DNA of 64,000 nucleotides, taken from the NCBI GenBank assembly GCA_034440635.1, contig JAOTON010000213.1, positions 248,001-312,000 on the forward strand, read 5' to 3'. Of this stretch, positions 12,560-24,920 are shown one piece after another. A program made the position numbers and the translations under genes. Source of the stretch: Lepas anatifera. Lineage: Eukaryota > Arthropoda > Thecostraca > Lepadidae. Under the pieces are notes generated by a model. The model did no database searches. It saw only the letters and a list, made by a program, of their open reading frames with translations, and was not told where the DNA came from. The first letter of the stretch is position 1. Every line of letters starts with the position of its first letter.

Positions 12560-15500
12560 GAACTATCGGAGGTATATACACGAATGCTACAAACTATTGG
12601 GAAAGCCAATGCGCGGGACGAATATTTTGGGGTTGCCATGCTTAAGACACAGCGAAACTCACATTCAAGGGTGTCTTGAAGTTATGTTGCTGTACTTTCG
12701 ATCGCACTTTCTTGCCTAAAAGATCCTAAGCTGATCTACGGCATAAATTACAGTGGTTTAGCTTTGAAGCGTCCCCAGACTAAGAAATGATCTAGGGCTT
12801 AGTATCCGCACATATTTCGCAGTGTTATTGCACATCTATGAACTCTGTTCTGTTTAGCTCTACGCCAAGGCAATCATTCGGCCTTCCAATGCACATTTCC
12901 CGCACATTCCAACGCTGAGGGCGCACGCCTTAATACGCACACTTATTGGGAGTGTAGGCCCATCGTCACATGTCGAAACCAGACATTTAACAAGCCACTT
13001 CTCAGTCATTACGCATCGCTTGCATTCAGCCAGTCCCCGCGCCACAATGGCCATTGCCACCTAATGTATCTCATAAAGGACAGGCATCTCCAACGTCCTT
13101 GCGGGGAGCGTGACAACCCACAATCGAGCGCCCGTTTGCCTGCGGACACTCACTCAACGCTCGCTGGTTTCGACACTCGCTCATGCTTCGTTGAACAGCA
13201 AACCGTTGCTCACCTTCCATCATCTGGCATTACGTCACTGGCGCGCGTGCTGCATGCTTGGCCAATGGCCACTCTCCTGGCATTTCGTGACGTCATTGGC
13301 GCTTATTCATGGCGCGTGGAGACGAGCAGCAGTGCACTTTCACTGCTGCGCCGCTCTCGAGCACTTTCACTGACGACGCGCCGGATGCCAGCATGTACGG
13401 AAGGACGGAAGGTCAACCGCACGGAGAGAACCGGTTCCATTGTTGTGGACGGGCTTGTGATCGTGGGAAATTGGCATGGACGGAATCAGGGCAAAAACCG
13501 TAGGGCGGCAGACAAAAAGGTCTTGCTTTCATTCGTAAATAGCGAGCTAGCTTTCTTTGTGAGGAAGTAATTCCTGTCTCAAACTTCTCCACACATCATA
13601 CTTGTCCAACCTCTATGAATGCAGCATTTCTGGAAAGAGGCAATTGCCCGGTCTTATTTTCCAGTGCTTTATCTCGATAAAACCAGGCGGCCACAGGAGG
13701 CACATCATTAAGTATAAGAGCAAGCGCTTGGGTACAACACTCGTAAATAGGTACCGTTATCTGGAGGCAGCTGTGCGCGGATTGCGCGCGTCCAGTGATG
13801 AAAGGCGAGACTAATTGTGTTCGGTCCGCCTGCGGTGCAGCTGCTGGCTAACTACCAAACCACCGCGCCAGAAAGCGATCAATCAGCGATCGTTTCCTTT
13901 AGGCCACGCGTCAGTGGGCGTCAACCATCAAACGCCCGCAACAGGCCGGTGATCGGGATGAAAGGAAAAGTGAGCGGCGATTCTGGGCACGGACTTCATG
14001 GTCATTGCCAGGCGCTTACCTGTCTTCCGGGGCCTGGTGACTTGTGGTTGATGCATATGGCTAGTTCTTATTGTTTATTTCTTTCGTTTTTCTCCCTCAT
14101 GTCGCTTTTAGTGATGTATATAGCTAACGCATATTTTCTCTCAAATAATCTCGACACTGCAAGATGCTCTCTCAAACTGGTCAAGAAGTAGTCAAGTTCA
14201 AACAAGTTTTTGTTAAACAGACGTTTTACCGTGTTGCTGAATTCCATTTAAAATTTCAGTCGGCAGTCTGGCTAGAAAATAAGAAAAACAACATCGACAT
14301 TGCCAGGATGACGGTGTACTCATTTTGGTTTCACGAAATCGGTAAACATATTTTTACGCTATTTAGTGTTGAAACATTCTTAGACAGGATCTCGAGTTAG
14401 TTAGTTAGTTAAGGGCTTTTTATAAGGCGTTCTGTGCAAAGCACCTTTGCCCGCCTCTAAAGTAGACACAGTATCTCGAACCATCCGAATGCATTAATAT
14501 CCCACCGCGCAGCCATACGCAACATCCGCTGAACGGAAACCGGCCCATCGCGTGATGTTTCAGACCCCAGAGGGTGACGCAAGCGCAGCTCCCTACCCAA
14601 GACCGAAAGTACTTACACACGCCAACCGTCAGTCACCGCCTGGAGGCGCTCGGGCTGGGCTCACTTTCAGTTCCCACCCGGCAGCTACAGCCGCCATCCC
14701 CTCACCCACGCCACCAGCGCAACCAGCTGGGCTGCCCACACCTTCACACCCTTCGGCGCGGACTTCCTACACTACATTCATGACTTCCTACATCCTGGGA
14801 CGATATGTGATGGTGGCATTTAGCGGCCCTCTTTGGCCAACATCTGGCAGTGTCTCTCACAAACGCATTCTTCCGCGGTTTGGTGTGCCATCACCCAAAC
14901 CGGTTAGGATGTGGAGACTGGCTAGTAAATCGGGGCGAGGGGCCCTTTCACTTATTCCCACATCAACTAACGCTCAGGCGGCGCGCGCCGACGCCGCACA
15001 AAAAGCAACGGGATAGTGGGACTGTTGAATCTTTCACCATTTACACACCACGAAACCTTCGCCCCAAAGCAAAAATGGAGGTACGAATGTCTTTATTTCC
15101 TGGCAGCTTTGATTCAAAAGAATCCCAAGGTTGTGTGAAACTTACATGAGCAATGCTTGGTCTCTACGGGTAGGTTTTTGGGTCCTAGAAGCACACATAT
15201 CCTCATATATTGTGTTATCACTACTTAACACAGGTGATTTAGTGTTATCGTCCCGGAACAAGGTACGGAAATCGTCAAATTAACGCCATCCAAATTACGG
15301 TCACTGCACCGTTGCGAGCTAAAGTGTTGTTTTCTCCACAACAGCGATGCATTCACCATCGAGCAAAACAAGCCTAACGACGAATTTCTCCTTTGTTCCA
15401 GACACATGAAGACACCGGTGGGGAACCATCTTTCAATTGTTAAAACTCTTCGTGACGCCCCCACCAGAGGTCGCCGACCTCGGCGGTGTGTGACGTCACA

Positions 15501-15835
15501 CGGAACCTACCAATCAGCGCCGGTCTTTGTCTGTTATGTAATTATTTAAACTTGTACATTATCTTAGGTGATTGCCCTAGTGTCTCGACGTGCTCCGTCC
15601 ACGTGTATATAGCTTTAGAAGAGGGATTTAGGCATGTGTCCTGGCATTTCCAGATGCATGCCTAAAGCAACGAGGCATGTGTATGTGATGTGTCGTAGTC
15701 TTCTAGAAAATGGGAAGGGTCACGGGGTGGCTGGTCCATCTTGCTCTAGTCTGGTCAACAATATGAGACAGTGTTCAGTGTTTTGGGAATTCGCGCCCGT
15801 TTTACCTATATGATGTTGTGTCATGATGACTTCGA
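12560..15835. other. Intergenic, no gene recognised
   Basis: Several open frames (the longest 168 codons at 13064-13570) lack motifs. A GC-rich patch at about 13.1-13.4 kb contains TTACGTCAC, a full TGACGTCATTGG (CRE next to an inverted CCAAT box) and CCAATGG, so it may be a promoter whose gene I cannot see. Confidence 0.35.
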
Positions 15836-15837
15836 TG

Positions 15838-15932
15838 CTATGATGATGACGTTGTTGACTCTGCTGATGATGTACTGCTCATGCGATTGTTGATGATGAT
15901 GATGATGGTGATGATGGTGATAATGGCGATAT
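15838..15932. repeat. GATGAT trinucleotide microsatellite
   Basis: Imperfect ATG/TGA triplet repeat with the purest run around 15890-15925. Confidence 0.8.
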
Positions 15933-15934
15933 CA

Positions 15935-17365
15935 AATGGTGAAGACAGTCCCGACCCTTCGAAGGGTACGGCATTTTATAATAAAACCAATGCATCCTAC
16001 CAAGTGGTTTAATGAGATATTGATGGCTTATTTAATAATCAATCGAAAATAAAATCATTTTTAGAATCAGTGAGTGGAGCAATCCACTTGTACTGGAAGC
16101 TAACACGGAAGCATCTTCCCTCGGTTAAAATGTGCCAAGCGCGATAGTTAAGTGTCGATGGTCCTGGCACAAAGTATAGGGGAAAGATGTAAAAACGGAA
16201 TATCGAGGATAGGACGAGCAAAGCGAGCCAAAACAAAGTGAATTCTACCTTGACATGTAAACCATACATAAGTGATAGCTGCAAGCATTCTACAACGCAC
16301 TTCTGTTGAGTGTTACCCTCTAAAAATAGGTTAAAAAATGCTTGCGCGACTTCAACCATTGGAACAAAGATTAGCGGTAGATCAGATCACACTTATGCTT
16401 TTCTTATATGTTTAGGTCATGCTTACGCATCGCACCAAACATGATTCTTGGCCTAGAAAGTAAGGGAGTGGGTGGCAAGATGGGCATGGTAGGCAATACG
16501 GCCACAGATTATGTGGACCAAACCACCAATGGTAAGAAGGGCCAATTACTTGCATTAGTACATCATGCAATGCTTTCTCACGTGTTAAAAGCACGAATAT
16601 ATAGGCTTTGTTCTTTGGTTCAAATTTCAGAAAAACAAAATGTATTGGTCACTTTCCTATTATAAAGAGCTTCGCTCTGTCAGTTTCTGTTCCTATTTTC
16701 AAGGACATATTTCCAATAAAGAACTTTCCATGTATGACGTCAGTGACCGAAGGCAAGGGGTCTGCCATTTTCTGATTTTTTTCTGACGAGGGGGTCTGGA
16801 TTTTTCTGACAATTTTGGACGGGGGGAGGAAAATCATGGCCTGTCGTGGATTTTTTATTGCAAGCCTAGGGCAATTGAAGAACGGGTACTTCAAAGTTTC
16901 GTAACCCAATATAATTTAGATACAGTATGGCACCAGTTTTTGCTTAATTTATATACATGCTAGCCACGTACTTTCATAAAATTTTGAGCCACAAGGGGCT
17001 ACAGCTGGTTCCTAAGACAAAGTAACAAGGAACCATGTGTCATCGTTGTGGTTTTCTTCATATGTTGTATTATTATTTTCACGGCAGCATTAGCGCCATT
17101 AGCTACCATTCTTTTTCATAAAGCTTTTTTTATTGAAGTGGCTGTTTCTCAAGTTTTTTTCAGTTCTTCCGTGCGTTAACAATGCGATTTGATGTCTTGA
17201 GCTGTAGATAGGTATCATTCGCGGGTGTTCAAACCGTCTCTCACCAGTCTGCACAGTTGAAATATGACACGTGTCAACGAGATCCTGCTGGAGAAAGCTT
17301 TCGGCAAATGTCCCAACTCGGAGAAGCTAATCATTCTAGGAGAAGCAGTGAAAACAGGTTTAATT
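15935..17365. other. Intergenic, nothing recognised
   Basis: No exon, RNA gene or repeat that I can name. Confidence 0.35.
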
Positions 17366-17368
17366 GCC

Positions 17369-17712
17369 GCCTCGGTAGCTCAGTGGATAGAAGGTTGGGC
17401 TCCGGCCCGCTGCTCAGGAACATGCGGTGTCAGTGCAAGTGCACATTGTCCATTGGGATCGACTCCCCTGACCCGCCCCGGCGCTCTATGTTTACCCGAC
17501 GTAGACCGACTGGCAACTGACTGGTGAGAGGGTGACCTAAGCGGGGCAGCCATCCCTGTGCTTTGTGGGACGTTAAACTTTAGTTTCTAAATTGACCCTT
17601 CATCGCGGGAGCTGCTCGTTCGAGTGATGGGGTCGGGGTCTCCGTGACAAGTCCACCGATGACTTTAGTGAGGCCTCGACTCCAATAACCTAACTTGCCA
17701 AAACTTGGACAA
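17369..17712 (+). mobile_element. tRNA-headed SINE, family 1 copy 1
   Basis: It begins with a tRNA-like head carrying an A-box (GGTAGCTCAGTGGATAGAAG) and a B-box-like GGGATCGACTCCC about 80 bp later. A unique body follows, including 'gtgctttgtgggacgttaaa' and 'gtctccgtgacaagtcca'. The whole 340 bp recurs at 24570-24915 with about the same start and end, so this is a dispersed repeat and not a tRNA gene; the head does not fold as a clean cloverleaf. Confidence 0.75.
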
Positions 17713-19309
17713 AATTCATAAAAATATACGCAGCTAATGTATTCATGTCACATAGAAGAGCCACCGAGAACCATAACTTGAGAAAACGAGATTTTCGATG
17801 AGATAAATTGGGCTCAGAAACAGGTACTTCTCCGATGAAAACACCTAGACGAAGAGAGTGGGAATTGGCCGGTAAATGCTATATTTCTGTAGACACGCCT
17901 GAAAATAACATCCTATAGCGTCATGTGTAGCCATAAGCGTGTGACCTCAGCAGGGTCATCTGGAAAAATAGACAGGTTTTCGAACCTGGGTCAATACCTT
18001 CGCAAGAAATTGTTATACCGATTTCAGTTTGATACATTATATTCTGATTATTATTGCGAGTCGATCGGTGTGCCCATCGGATATGTTGAGTCGAATCTTT
18101 TGAATATTCCTGATTTTTACATTTTGGCGTAGTATTGTCCTGTCATATTCCATTCGATTAGTCGTTACTAGAGATATCGAGTCTAAAACGACTCCAGCTC
18201 ACTCCAGGCAGACGCTCCAGTTAAGAAAATAGAAGGCAGCCTGGCGCATTCTTTGATCTATCAAGAACCTTAATATTAAACAGAGTTTAAAAGTTGCTGA
18301 ATTAGTTTCTTACCAATGTCTTATAGGCGATCTACCAACGTTCGTGTGTTACCGATATTCTGCATAGGAGTTAAGCCGGTGGGTTGTTTAGCCCCCCCCG
18401 GGCGTGAGTTGTATACCACGTTTTACAGGCTGTTTTTCAACTATCCAGTTCGGCCCTGTTTCGTGCCAAAACGCGTGGTGGGGCGTGTGTCACCGTGAGA
18501 GTGCGTCGCACCTGATTAACCCTCGCCCCCACCGGAGGTATTGATGCCACCTAAGGTTTGTTTTTTTCAGAATAGCAGAAAAACGACGCGGCTCAGCACC
18601 ACGATTGAGGAGTCTATCTCTCACCCCATCATTTCCCCATCATTCCTGTGAAATGTTTTTTTCCCGGGCCACACTAGGTCAGGTCACCAGGTGAGGTCAA
18701 ACAAGGTCACCTCATTTAAAATTTTGGGCTCACCATAGCTACTTTTCTAGGCCGATCAGTTTTAACACTTTCTACACTTGATGACTCCTCCAGTGTATAA
18801 AAATTCATATCCGGCATTTTTCGATTTGGTGACCGGAGGTCAGGTCACGAGGTGACCTCTCCCATTGAAAAAGAATGGGAAAAATTGCATTATGATCTTA
18901 AAGTCACAAAAATACTGCCAATGCTAAGATTTCTCAGAAAATCATTCTTGACCACCCTTTGACGGACTTCGGAGCCGATATTTTCCCTTTAACCTATTTG
19001 AGGTTACCACAGGTTACCTGGGGTTTAAAACAGTATTTCGACGATAACTTTCGAGCTAATCAAGGCAGGGCACTGAGTAAAACGGCATCGTGTGTCTTGT
19101 CACTGGCTTCCAATGGATATATGGCATGTTCACTTTATGACCTTTTTGATCTCAGGTCATGTTAGGTCAAGAGGTCCCCTCTGGAGGTCAAACCACTGCC
19201 AGTAAGTCATTATGTTCTGCATAGTGGAGAAAGCCCTGGCATATTCCCATCAAATGTACTTTACCAGATATCAATAGCTCTAATGACGTGAGAGCTATGC
19301 CCAGGTTTC

Positions 19310-20699
19310 TTAACCCCCACCCCGATGGGCCTCCGAGCCACCTTAGCCCTGGTGGGGGGAGGGGGTTCAACACCCCCTCAAACTCGGCTCCTATGCGGAA
19401 TAGCGAAATGCGCGAGAGCTGTTGGATAGCTCATCAAATTTATGAAGAAACTACATCGATTACTTTTAGGCTCAGGTCAATATTGAGGTCATAACAGGTC
19501 AAAGAAGGCTGCATGTTTGGATAGTGTTTTTGGGATGTAGCGCTGACAGAGATAATAATAATTGTTGGGGTTTAACGACGCACCAACTGTCAGGGTCATA
19601 CGGCGTCGCCAACTCTCACCCTGTTGGAAGGGATTTTGGGGATCAGATCGACTTATTCAGAGGCTCCGCCGGGACTTGAACCCGGGACCGGTGGCTTAGA
19701 AGACAAGGGTGCTATCCACTAAGCCACCTCATCCCCGTCTGACAGAGATAAGCTAGAACCATTTTTGAGGCATCATTCTCTTCCTCTTGTCACGGCAAAT
19801 CGAATGATATATAATATTACAATTCTAGGTAAAAGCACACAAAAGACCTGACCTCAGGTTAGGGCAAGGCCACTTTTCAACCAAGCATTGTCAATATACA
19901 TATAAACCGACTCGCAATAGCAATTTAAACGTAATGGTTTCAAAATATAAGCTATATGATCATGTCCTGCAAAGTTATTGACACAAGTCTGAAAACTGCT
20001 TAAATAGCCCCAGATAGCCCCGGCGGCGCGTGGTAGAGTGAAGAGCGATGAAATTGATCGATATTGATTGATATAAGTAGGCTTATGAGTAAATGTCTTT
20101 CCCTTGTGTGATTATGGCTGTAGGTACAACGAGAGAGAGGCACCCAGAGTTAAGCTGCGGCTTTTGTGCCGATCTCTGATGGTATTTAGCTGCAACTATG
20201 TGGTAAATAAATGCATCTATCTATCTATCTATGATCTATCAGAGGTCACAGGTAAACGATTGCAACCTGAACCTGAAAACGTGCCCTACGTGGATACTAC
20301 GATTTGGAGAATAGCTGTATCTACACAAATACAACCCATTTCCTGTTTTCCCAATGTATTTCCAATGGAGAGGTCATGATCCATGCCAGACTCCAGGCCA
20401 TCGATAAGAAAAATCCCTTAATGTATTTTGTAGCACCCGGTGGGCCCATTATGTGGTATAAAGTTCGATCCGATAGATTCACGTATTTCTTGCTTATGCC
20501 ACCTTAAACATTTTTGAGGTGAGGTCACTTGACCTGAACTGGTCACCTAACCTGAGATGGAAATGTTGGGGAAAGTTGTGGAATTGATCAAGGATAAGGT
20601 GTGGCAAGTACAGTGGCGCTTTGCTCCTCCCTTTTTCGTGCCGCCAGAAAACCCCCAGGGGTTTAAACAACCCCCCCCCACCACCAGGGCGGGCGCTAA
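19310..20699. mobile_element. TTAA-flanked element, family C, nested in family B
   Basis: The outer element reads 'gtttCTTAA' at the left junction and 'CTAAGcattgcatattt' at the right. The uninterrupted relative at 30.6 kb (read in reverse) has 'tttCTTAAGcattgcat' at the same place. This empty site shows insertion into TTAA with duplication of those four bases. The ends (CCCCCACCCCGATGGG / CGCCCGCCCTGGTGG in reverse) are inverted. A SINE lies inside it at 19555-19740. Confidence 0.8.
19555..19740 (-). mobile_element. tRNA-derived SINE, family 2 copy 1
   Basis: On the minus strand it starts with a tRNA-like head: A-box TGGCTTAGTGGATAGC and B-box GGTCCCGGGTTCAAGTCCC. The body carries the core CCAACTCTCACCCTGTTGG (plus-strand sense), found again at 24.26, 48.98, 50.76 and 59.08 kb. 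The presence of both Pol III boxes at tRNA spacing and the multiple copies identify a SINE. Confidence 0.8.
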
Positions 20700-20966
20700 G
20701 CATTGCATATTTAAGTGGAAATACCCTATCGTGACCCAAATTGATCTCTGGAGGTCCAACCGTTGACCTGAGTGTTTAAACATGCTAAGTAAAAACATAC
20801 TGAATTCACACGATATTTTCAACGCACTTGGAAGATTTGCGCTAACTCTCAAATTTTCGGAGTTAGAGGGAGCCATCGATGGCCTCCAGTGGGGTGAAGG
20901 TAGCACCGGAACCCCGATGAGGCGCGGGTTAACGGTGAAGTTTTTTGGCAGGCGCCGACACGGGTT

Positions 20967-21829
20967 TTAACACGCGCATTGACGTGGACGGGTACCCACC
21001 CATCGGGTTTTTGGAGATAGAAAAAACGGCGGAGCGCAGCACCGCCGTACTTGGCATGCCTTTTTCCTGATCATTTTTACAACTTTAGTCAAAATTTTAA
21101 GGTCAGGTCATCTCAGGCCAGGTCGCCAGTACAGGTCAAGTGACCTGACCTCAAACAAAAGTTTAAGGTAACATAAGTCGAAACAGCGTAAAGTTATCCG
21201 ATTGAAACTCATATCACGTAATGAGCCCGCTGAGTTCTCTAAAATATGTTCCGGTATTTTTTATATCGATGACCTAAGATCAGGCACGCGCCTTGACCTC
21301 TCCATTGAAAATACAGTGAAAAATGGTTTTTAACTGAATAACTTAGTTGTGGATAGGGATAGAACGTTTATTTCAACTTTATTATATTTGCCTTGTCTTT
21401 GCAGTTCTAATGATGTGCATTTTACCTAATTTGACCTTGACCTTAACTCAGGTTAGGTAAAATATAATATTTGACCTAGCAAGGTGATACTATATATCAT
21501 TCGATTCGGCTTACTGCGAGAGTTTCAATGGTGTCAATTCAATTCAATTCAATGTTTTGCTCTATCTTTACTTGTTCAGATGTAATGACTGAAAACCTTC
21601 ATTTGCATGTTATCCCTATGACGGCTAGTTTTGACCTCTAGTGACTTTGTGACTTTAAATGTGACCTGAAAAGTGGTACAAATATTTTCAATAGAGAAGT
21701 GGATGGGCTACCAAAACCGCTTAACGTTTTTCACTATCTAGCGTGGTTCTCGAGATCTTGGGGAGGGGCGGGTACTCCCCCCCGCCGTCAAAGCGAAAGT
21801 GGCTCAGACCCCGTCAATGCGCGTGTTAA
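20967..21829. mobile_element. TTAA-flanked AGGTCA-rich element, family A copy 2
   Basis: TTAACACGCGCATTGACG at the left and, in reverse, TTAACACGCGCATTGACG at the right: long, nearly perfect inverted termini starting with CACGCGC inside TTAA. 863 bp, non-coding, dense in AGGTCA hexamers. This is the cleanest full-length copy in the window. It begins only 35 bp after the end of the family B element. Confidence 0.9.
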
Positions 21830-22940
21830 GATGGGTGTTTCCCACGCTGGCTGAAACTGGCAGTGGCGATACAATACAGGCCTGGAAATCCGAGTGCTCT
21901 TTCTACCTTTTACTTGTTACATCTTTGGCGTCTTTCCAGGGTGTGTATTTATATAAATGATTGAGGTTGGCAAAATTTTTAATCATGTCAATAACCACCA
22001 TATACAAATGATTAGTATAACGTAGTGCGCTCCAGCCTTCTCACAAACATTTTCCACCAGATACAACGAATTAAAAATATTTAAGATGACAAACACGAAA
22101 ATTTAAAGCAAATTTCAAAGCCTCTTCAACGTTTCATTCGGATGAGAGGGGGTCTGACAATTGCAGGCGCTTGTTTAAAGGGAGATACGCGAAAAAATTT
22201 TTATTAGCTAGATCAAAAGGTCACAAAAAGTTGTTTCAGAAGTCATATTCTCATTTTTGCGAACTCGGCCTCCAAATGCCTTAAAATTGATCTCAAAGTC
22301 AACATTTATAGACGACTTTATCGATACACTGCATATCGATGTATATGACGTACACACGGCTAGGGCTATCAATTTCTCTAAAAAAATGGTCGTATTTTTC
22401 CTAAGCAGTGACTTGAAAGTTTTAAACCGATAAAGACAAAAATTATTTCAGAATATCTGTAGCCCAAAATAATATTATAATAGAAATATAGGATTTTTAA
22501 GTAATCACAACTGACCAATCAGAAGGCATAGCCAACTCAAAGGGGGGTCACGTGACCTTCCTGACGCAAAAGTTACGTCATTCTGGGGATATTGCAGAAA
22601 ACGATTGGTTTCCAAATTCGGGTTTGGGTGGACATTTCAGGAAACTTTTTTGGACATTGGTGGACACCGGAGATTAGGTGGACATTTCTTGTCCACCTAA
22701 ACAAAAGGCAGCTATCCACGTTTCTGGGGATGCTTATTCATATACCAAGAGATGGCGTTAGGGTGGACATCAAAATACGTCCCCCGAAACAGCCGGAATT
22801 TCCATCAAAAATTTTTGACGGAATTTAGTACCGATCGGTGCCACCACGTGGCGATGCAATCGAAAAATCAGCTGACGGTGCGCGCGCGCGCCGCACGAGC
22901 GCAGCGTTCTTGAATGTGGGAAAATGTTGTTTCAGTCGTT
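21830..22940. other. Intergenic, nothing recognised
   Basis: AT-rich sequence. A patch at 22.62-22.77 kb repeats GGTGGACATTTC / GTCCACC phrases and resembles the tandem block at 31.9 kb, so it is probably repeat-derived. Confidence 0.35.
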
Positions 22941-22985
22941 GTATGGCATCTGAAGCGGGGGCGGATCCAGGATTTTGCTAGGGGG

Positions 22986-23269
22986 CATGGGCGGATCCAG
23001 GGTCACCGATCGGGGGGAGGGGTGACACATTGCTGTGGAGGACCAAGGAACCGTCCTATGGGGTGCCATTTTCGACCGGCAAACTCTATCAGGTGTCCGC
23101 CAAATTCTACCCCAGGGCGCCGATTTTAGCATCCTCGGGGGGGGTGGTGGAAAACGACATTTCAGGGGCGCTATCGATCCTTCAAAGGAGCGCCGTGACT
23201 ATTTTAAGGCGTGCCAAGGCTTGATCGGGAGGAGCACCTCCCCCCTTTGCCCCTGTGGATCCGCCTATG
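22986..23269. mobile_element. hAT-like miniature element inside a second copy
   Basis: The left end CATGGGCGGATCCAGGG is matched inversely by CCCTGTGGATCCGCCTATG at the right. It sits in a G run inside a related sequence starting GGGGGCGGATCCAGGATTTT at about 22957, so one copy has inserted into another. Target duplications cannot be resolved in the G run. A further partial copy begins at about 63765. Confidence 0.55.
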
Positions 23270-23919
23270 GGGGGGGCAAAGACTCGGGGAGCGGCCAGTT
23301 GACCAGCTGAGGGGTGGCCCTTGGAGTTTTATAAAGGGTGCTTTTGTGACACTAATTTTCCTGTTGCCGATGTCATTTCAAACAGCGCTGACAAAAAAGC
23401 CAGGGAAGGGCAGAGTTTCTGACGTTGTTTCTGTTAAAACAAATCCAAATGATACAGGGCGTCCTTCTATGGACTACTTTTGGCAATTGAACTCGCGCAA
23501 GGACGGCCACTGGTTATTTTCAGGACCACTTTCTCTCCCCAATTCGGCCGATCTGCGCCTATTGAATAGTGATACATCCACAATATTATATGTGAGGGAG
23601 AATTTGTTGGACTTTATGATCCATTTGTAGGGGACGCAAGCAAAATCATGTTGGGAAATTTCCTGCCGAGCTTTCAATATTTTTCTCACAGATAACGTAG
23701 GAATTTTCAATTTTATTCTGGACCCAACATTTCTTTAGTTGCAAAGCGAAAAAAACATCCGCAAGACTAGTAAATGATGCAAGGCTTAATACATCATACA
23801 GAGCTATCAATAGATTCGGAATATTTCTTAAAAAATAAGGGATATTTGTAATCATGCTCAAACTCTGCTCCATAGGAAACGTGATATTACCAGCTCGCTA
23901 TACTGCATCGTAGCATGTT
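23270..23919. other. Intergenic, nothing recognised
   Basis: No supported feature. Confidence 0.35.
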
Positions 23920-24222
23920 GTCGTTCCAATAGATACCAAAGCCACATATTGGGCGGGCACACAACCATATATGTGGCGGGCATGAGTGTGGCATGGGAGA
24001 TCCTGAGTGATATCTGAAGATCTGGGCAAAATATAACACCGATCGATATACAAGGCAAACACTAAAATGAACTCGAGGAACTTTTACCACTGAAAGCTGA
24101 GGGCGGTCTATGTTGCAGTGGAGCGATCTAAGGCTAAAAGGGTGAAGTAGGGACACCCAACCACAAAGTAGAGGACATCCGGAGGTGAATGCCTTAAGGA
24201 GCAGAAAATGGTGGAATGATAA

Positions 24223-24400
24223 CAAGTGTTCGGTTTTAACGATGCAAAAACCACCAGGGATATACGCGTCACCAACTCTTATCCTGTTGCGAGCCATTTG
24301 GGGGACTATAAAAACTTATCCAGAGGTCCCACCGGGACTTGAACCCAGGATCCATGGCTCACAGTACAATTACGCTATCCACCGAGCCACGCATCCCTAA
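24223..24400 (-). mobile_element. tRNA-derived SINE, family 2 copy 2
   Basis: Same organisation as the copy at 19.6 kb. On the minus strand, the head is GCTCGGTGGATAGCGTAATT with the B-box TGGGTTCAAGTCCC, then a body with the plus-strand core CACCAACTCTTATCCTGTTG. It lies inside the decayed ~190-bp array. Confidence 0.75.
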
Positions 24401-24569
24401 CAATAGTGGAAAGGGGGCGGGCAATCATGGAGGACCGTCCAGAGAGGATGAGAAGGATGCGTTTTGTGGTGGGCCGCTCGAGGGCTGAAAATGATCGATT
24501 GATTATGAAATAATGGCGCCAACCACAAACCAGAGGGCGACCGGAGGGGGATGAGGACGGTTCACGTCG

Positions 24570-24915
24570 AAGTGCCACACCGATAGCTCAGTAGGTAGAG
24601 TGTTGTGCCCCACCCCACTGCTCAGGAACATGCAGAGACAGTAAATGTGCAGGTTTGGGATCGGTTTCCCTCAGACGCTCCGGCGCTCTATGTTTACCCG
24701 ACGCAGGTCGGCTGGCAGCTAACTGGTGATAAGATGACCTTAGCAGGGCAGCTGTCCCTGTACTTTGGGGAACGTCAAAATTTGGCTTCTAATTAATCAT
24801 TCATTGTGGGAGTTGCTCGTTATGATGTTAGGGTCGAGGTCTCCGTGACAAGTCCATTGATGATTTAAGGGAGATTCCGGCTCCAAGAACCGAACTTGAA
24901 ACGACTTGAAAAAAA
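24570..24915 (+). mobile_element. tRNA-headed SINE, family 1 copy 2
   Basis: The A-box-like CGATAGCTCAGTAGGTAGAG starts the copy. The body and 3' segment match 17369-17712 ('ctgctcaggaacatgc', 'tctatgtttacccgacg', 'ctccgtgacaagtcca'). The end of the SINE abuts the TTAA element that begins at 24921. Confidence 0.75.
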
Positions 24916-24920
24916 TTGTA

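Larger units (their letters stand above)
18516..20932. mobile_element. TTAA-flanked AGGTCA-rich element, family B copy 1 (nested host)
   Basis: TTAACCCTCGCCCCCACCGG starts at 18516, and the reverse reading of the right end at 20932 is TTAACCCGCGCCTCATCGGG. These are inverted termini beginning CCC inside TTAA, as in piggyBac-type elements. It is interrupted at 19310-20699 by a second TTAA element (family C). The outer sequence resumes without loss, as comparison with the intact copy at 24921-25901 shows. Confidence 0.75.

Noticed and set aside
13064..13570. 168-codon open frame
   Set aside because: No signal peptide, domain or splice context; amino-acid composition typical of random GC-rich sequence.
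16039..16359. 106-codon minus-strand frame with hydrophobic stretch
   Set aside because: One hydrophobic segment (LFWLALLVLSSIF) only, with no other support.
17371..17470. tRNA gene on the plus strand
   Set aside because: Same reason: the head belongs to a 340-bp repeat with a second copy at 24.57 kb; the distance between boxes is too long for a functional tRNA.
19660..19735. tRNA gene on the minus strand
   Set aside because: A- and B-boxes are present, but the sequence continues into a repeated SINE body also found at 24.3 kb, and pairing of the acceptor stem is poor.
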